A stretch of DNA of 10,963 bases from Cephalothrix simula (lineage: Eukaryota > Nemertea > Palaeonemertea > Archinemertea > Cephalotrichidae): the NCBI GenBank assembly GCA_035591015.1, contig JAXIUW010211842.1:1-10963 (forward strand), given 5' to 3'. Shown piece after piece: positions 7,995 to 10,963 of this stretch; the stretch's first letter is position 1, and each line of letters starts with the position of its first letter. Under the pieces are notes generated by a model. That model did no database searches. It had not been told where the DNA came from and was given only the letters and a program-made list of their open reading frames with translations. The position numbers and the translations under genes were made by a program.

Positions 7995-8182
7995 TTACGC
8001 AAACAAATAACCACGTGCTTTCTTAGCAACAACAAAATAGGAAGATCCAGCACCGTTCAACCAACGTCAACCAAAGTATTACCGATCTTAGATGTCTCTA
8101 CGATATCGCCCTTCATGCATGCCGAACCGTTTGATGTAGCAGGAGCATAAGGAGGTGGAACATGGATGAATAAAAAAAACAT
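7995..8182 (-). pseudogene. Short coding-like island, possibly a frameshifted fragment
   Basis: GC content is visibly raised here. On the minus strand an ATG frame (8182 to 8057, 41 residues, with PPPYAPATSNGSACMKGD) has strong purine-first codon bias. Near 8060 the same quality of coding shifts frame and continues (WLNGAGSSYFVVAKKARGYL) to a stop at 7995-7997. That would suit a decayed or mis-assembled fragment. The + strand offers a rival reading: a good acceptor, CTTTCTTAG ending at 8026, opens a 35-codon frame to TGA at 8132-8134, with AATAAA at 8169-8174, like a small terminal exon. I recognise no protein in either, and cannot tell which, if any, is real. Confidence 0.25.
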
Positions 8183-8990
8183 TTCAAAATCGTATTCTTT
8201 AGTACACGATTGATAACAAAATCCTGCGTCTATTGCTACAGTTCAAGACCATAAGAATTAAATCGATATGTGACCATATGTGGAAGTTTATTTTTGACCT
8301 TAGATCTCTAAAAACCTCATGCCTTATGGAACGTTGTCCTTTAAGTTCATTCAGTTTTTGTTATAGTTTTATTCGAAAATCGAAAAAAGATATAGATTAT
8401 CATGTACTACATTGTTCAAATTTGCCTTGTATAATTTCCCTTTTTGAACGGGTGCCCTATATAGTCATTTATTTGATAATGATTAGAGACCAACCATATG
8501 TTGTAAATAGATTTTGATGAGACAAATACTATAGTGGCATGATACATTTAGGATACAAAACACCTGGCAAAATGACCAGATATTTGCCTCTGAAATGGCA
8601 CAGATTTAGAGTATAGATTTTTGTTTAATTTATTTGTGATTTACAACATGTAGTTCTATTCAGTTAAACTCCTCTGTATAGATTAAAGTATATTCTTCTC
8701 TAGTAAAAAATCATATGCATTATTAAAAATACAGAAGACATTATTAATGGCATTGAATACAGCTGTCGAATACAAGTATTATATTTTATTCTATTTATCA
8801 GCTAAGCCATAGGGAATTAAATTGTCGAGCATTGAAAACATGTAAAAGGGCCATGCGATCAAAATAAAATTACGTTAATATGGGTCAATATGCTAATGTT
8901 TGAAAGAAAGCCAACCTAAAAATCATTTTCAGAACCAAAAATAATTCTTTGACTTTTTTTCACAATGTTTGCATTTTTTTGAATGACTGA
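8183..8990. other. Non-coding stretch, no gene seen
   Basis: AT-rich. A 94-codon open frame at 8233-8517 is Ile/Ser/Cys-rich, with no motif, splice context or coding bias, and is most likely chance. Confidence 0.4.
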
Positions 8991-8996
8991 AGAGCA

Positions 8997-9101
8997 GAAC
9001 ATGGAAAAAATTGACATATACGGATGGTATAAAAGTGAAAACAGGTTGGAGACCAAAAAACCATCCCACCCCATAATGTGTATGGCAATTTTTCCATGTT
9101 C
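8997..9101. repeat. Inverted repeat with 16-17-bp arms
   Basis: GAACATGGAAAAAATTG (8997-9013) is the inverted complement of CAATTTTTCCATGTTC (9086-9101), with one base missing from the A/T run. The arms are 72 bases apart. It may be a small fold-back element or MITE remnant; no clear target duplication was seen. Confidence 0.5.
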
Positions 9102-10140
9102 ACCTCCTGCTACATCTATATTTTTGAAAAAATCCGTCGAAATACCATCATTTCGAAAATGGACATTTTTTCTTCTACGTCTTTGAAGAAGCCTTTGGAG
9201 TGACGTTTTGGAAACAATAGCAAAGGCGAAGGAAGAAAACTCATTCCATTAAAATTGATCGGCGGAAAGTTTCACAGATAGACTGAGGATATAAGTTTTG
9301 ATACACCCTGTTTAGTGTAATAGAGTCTTTGTCATGGTTAAGAGCTAATTTTTGGGTCAGGCTCATTATCACAGCCTTTAGATGAAAATAAATGTAATTC
9401 GTCTAATATTGATGAAATAAAAATCCGTTAAAGACTCATGCATCATAAGGAATTTTTGGACAATTTTTGCCGCTAGGTGTGCTAAGTTTAGATTTGTCAT
9501 AGATAAATATTTTGGAGCTTTTTTCTTATATGTATTTCTGATTGGTGAGATGTATAATTTTAAAGCTTCGGCCAAAAATTCGGTTTTTTTCCACATTGAT
9601 CATTTAGATAAAAACAGACTTATAACCTTAAACCTTTATAATGACTTTTTGGGTAACAGCAGTAGAGATAAGCTATTTACATGTACATGTACATCTAATT
9701 TGCATGAGTTTAGTGAAATATAATGGTGCATGATTATGGTAGATTATGTGACAATGTGCATATGGACATTTGTCACATAGACATGTCTGCATGTTTTAAT
9801 TTATGGTATCTGGTATCATTATATTATATGTGTATATTTTGAAGTTTCTTTTTTATTTTAACATGCAAAAGCATATATACAAAATTAAAATCTTGAAAAT
9901 TCATTTTAAATGTCTGTACATGCGCAAATTTTCATCAACCAAGTCTAGCAAGATTGTCCTTAAAGGGATCTATCTATGAAATTGAGGGGCTTTTCCCTTT
10001 ATCCAATTTTAAAGTACAAAATACACCCAAACCTGGTAGAAGTGTCATAAAAACAAGCAAAAGCGGTATATCGCTACACCATTGTACTTGATTGCGATAA
10101 TGACCGATAATAATCTAGCCTGGTACTGCTGGTACCCTTT
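9102..10140. other. Non-coding stretch with an ACATGT repeat string
   Basis: No gene supported. It contains ACATGTACATGTACAT (9679-9694), a short palindromic tandem string. Minus-strand open frame 9378-9596 shows no coding features. Confidence 0.4.
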
Positions 10141-10149
10141 CCAAATTCA

Positions 10150-10473
10150 ATTTGTTAACGATAAGAAGAATCAAACCAGGTATCAGGTCCCACAAGTCTC
10201 ATAGCCTTTGACTTTTGCAAAATAACCGGTACTCCGGATTGACCTCTGACATCTTAACACATCATTTTCGGTCAAACAAATGCGGAAAAGTGTCCCTGAC
10301 AAAAAAAGAATGTCCAGAGCGAACTTAAGGGTGAATCGCGCAACAAACCGTGGACGAACATTGCCGAACAACCGAATGCACTCACTTGACTGAGCTATTA
10401 AGTTTCTAAAATCTTCTCCAAAATCTAAGAAAACTTAAAGCTGCGTTGCGTGTATGTAAGGATAACACATTGA
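10150..10473. other. GC-raised island with overlapping short open frames
   Basis: Composition changes from the AT-rich flank and CpG becomes more common. Several frames are open on both strands. One is a minus-strand 62-codon frame (10371-10183). Another is a + frame with ATG near 10280 ending at about 10393. A third + frame, with purine-first codons, reads QSELKGESRNKPWTNIAEQP and stops in the same area. No single frame spans the island. It may be decayed coding sequence from a mobile element; I do not recognise it. Confidence 0.25.
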
Positions 10474-10770
10474 AAAATAGAACAGCCCAAAGCAGACTTT
10501 GGAAGGGTTTCGGAAGAGGAAAATGCCTCAAAGTTCCTTGAGGACAGATTTACAAATCAAACCCTCACTACTCAAAACGTACTTCCGGTTTTTGATCAGA
10601 AGAGCTCTGTCCCTCGTGAGGCAAACATCGGTAGAGCTGATACAAAACCACCCCTTTACCGACCTGTTGGCCGAACTCGATTTTCTCTAGCATTCATCTA
10701 TAAATCTGTTTCGTATAATAATAGGAGCAAACCTGAGCAAACCCGTCAAAAGACCGGAAATGGTACGTAA
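10474..10770 (+). pseudogene. Open frame without ATG; possible exon or element fragment
   Basis: A frame open for 98 codons between TGA (10471-10473) and TAA (10768-10770). It contains no methionine, so it cannot be a complete gene by itself. Composition is coding-like: segments include FGRVSEEENASKFLEDRF, then VPREANIGRADTKPPLYRPV and RTRFSLAFIYKSVSYNN. A donor-like AC|GTAAGA sits at its end (GT at 10767), and AG dinucleotides at 10485 or 10494 are possible but weak acceptors. It overlaps an ATG frame of 63 codons (10499-10690), which looks less coding-like. No family is recognised. It could be an internal exon, or a remnant of the same degraded sequence as the island just upstream. Confidence 0.3.
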
Positions 10771-10782
10771 GACTGGTGAGAC

Positions 10783-10842
10783 CTGATTCCTGACCCTTTC
10801 TTGTCATATCACCCAACAAATAAAAACGGGTCAGGGAACCAG
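10783..10842. repeat. Inverted repeat of 14-15-bp arms
   Basis: CTGATTCCTGACCC (10783-10796) pairs with GGGTCAGGGAACCAG (10828-10842), with one mismatch and one extra base. The loop is 31 bases. It lies just past the open frame ending at 10770. Confidence 0.5.
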
Positions 10843-10910
10843 ACTAGAATCATCACTTTAGAAGTCACTTAACAAATTTAAATTTTCTCGCAAAGTCAAT
10901 GGCTTATCGA

Positions 10911-10963
10911 CAGGGGCGCACCCAGGTTTTCGACTCTGGGGGGGGGGGGGGGGGGCAAAAAAA
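10911..10963 (+). mobile_element. Probable DNA-transposon terminus (hAT-like), cut by window end
   Basis: CAGGGGCGCACCCAGGTTTT begins at 10911 and is followed by a run of 18 G (10938-10955), then C and A7. CAG(G/T)GGCG-type starts followed by a G-rich run are common at ends of hAT-group and related non-autonomous DNA transposons in invertebrates. The preceding eight bases, CTTATCGA, would be the left target-site copy if it is hAT. The other end lies outside the window, so class and duplication cannot be confirmed. Confidence 0.4.

Noticed and set aside
8151-8164. GGAGGTGGAACATGG resembling a bacterial ribosome binding site plus ATG
   Set aside because: The ATG frame reaches a stop within a few codons (ATGGATGAATAA), and the window otherwise looks eukaryotic.
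8233-8517. 94-codon + strand open frame
   Set aside because: AT-driven composition, no recognisable domain, no strong start context or poly(A)/splice pattern.

Overview
This looks like nuclear DNA of an animal, most likely a marine invertebrate. That is an inference from AT-rich non-coding DNA, one long exon with splice and poly(A) signals, old dispersed repeats, an AT minisatellite, ACATGTACATGTACAT-type strings and a DNA-transposon-like end. The species cannot be named from this window. There are no bacterial-type operons, rRNA, tRNA or CRISPR.

Layout: 1-3640 is non-coding. It holds a diverged repeat copy (458-552), a 20-bp-unit minisatellite (1411-1742) and two inverted repeats (1840-1877, 2578-2660). 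A good 3' splice site ends at 3653, followed by a probable 5'UTR. One long open frame (3864-5960, + strand, 698 codons) is the only confident gene. Two overlapping AATAAA signals lie just past its stop and a third lies 100 bases on. Downstream, 6506-7237 is a GC-patched segment bounded by a 14-bp inverted repeat. It contains an inverted second copy of the 458-552 repeat. The rest is AT-rich, apart from two short GC-raised islands with coding-like composition (about 7995-8182 and 10150-10860). The window ends in what looks like the start of a DNA transposon (10911 onward) with an 18-G run.

The main gene matched no full-length protein I could name. It is acidic, Ser/Asn/Asp/Glu-rich and mostly disordered in appearance. 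It carries three N-terminal aromatic-plus-basic modules, a 16-residue helix with the exact hydrophobic spacing of PKA RII-anchoring helices, and a calcineurin-docking-like IVIGIT motif. Together these suggest a divergent A-kinase anchoring scaffold comparable in logic to AKAP5/AKAP12. This is a hypothesis from motifs only. The exon also contains a complete in-frame 78-nt intron-like segment (possible exitron) and a strong donor near its 3' end that could give an alternative C-terminus.
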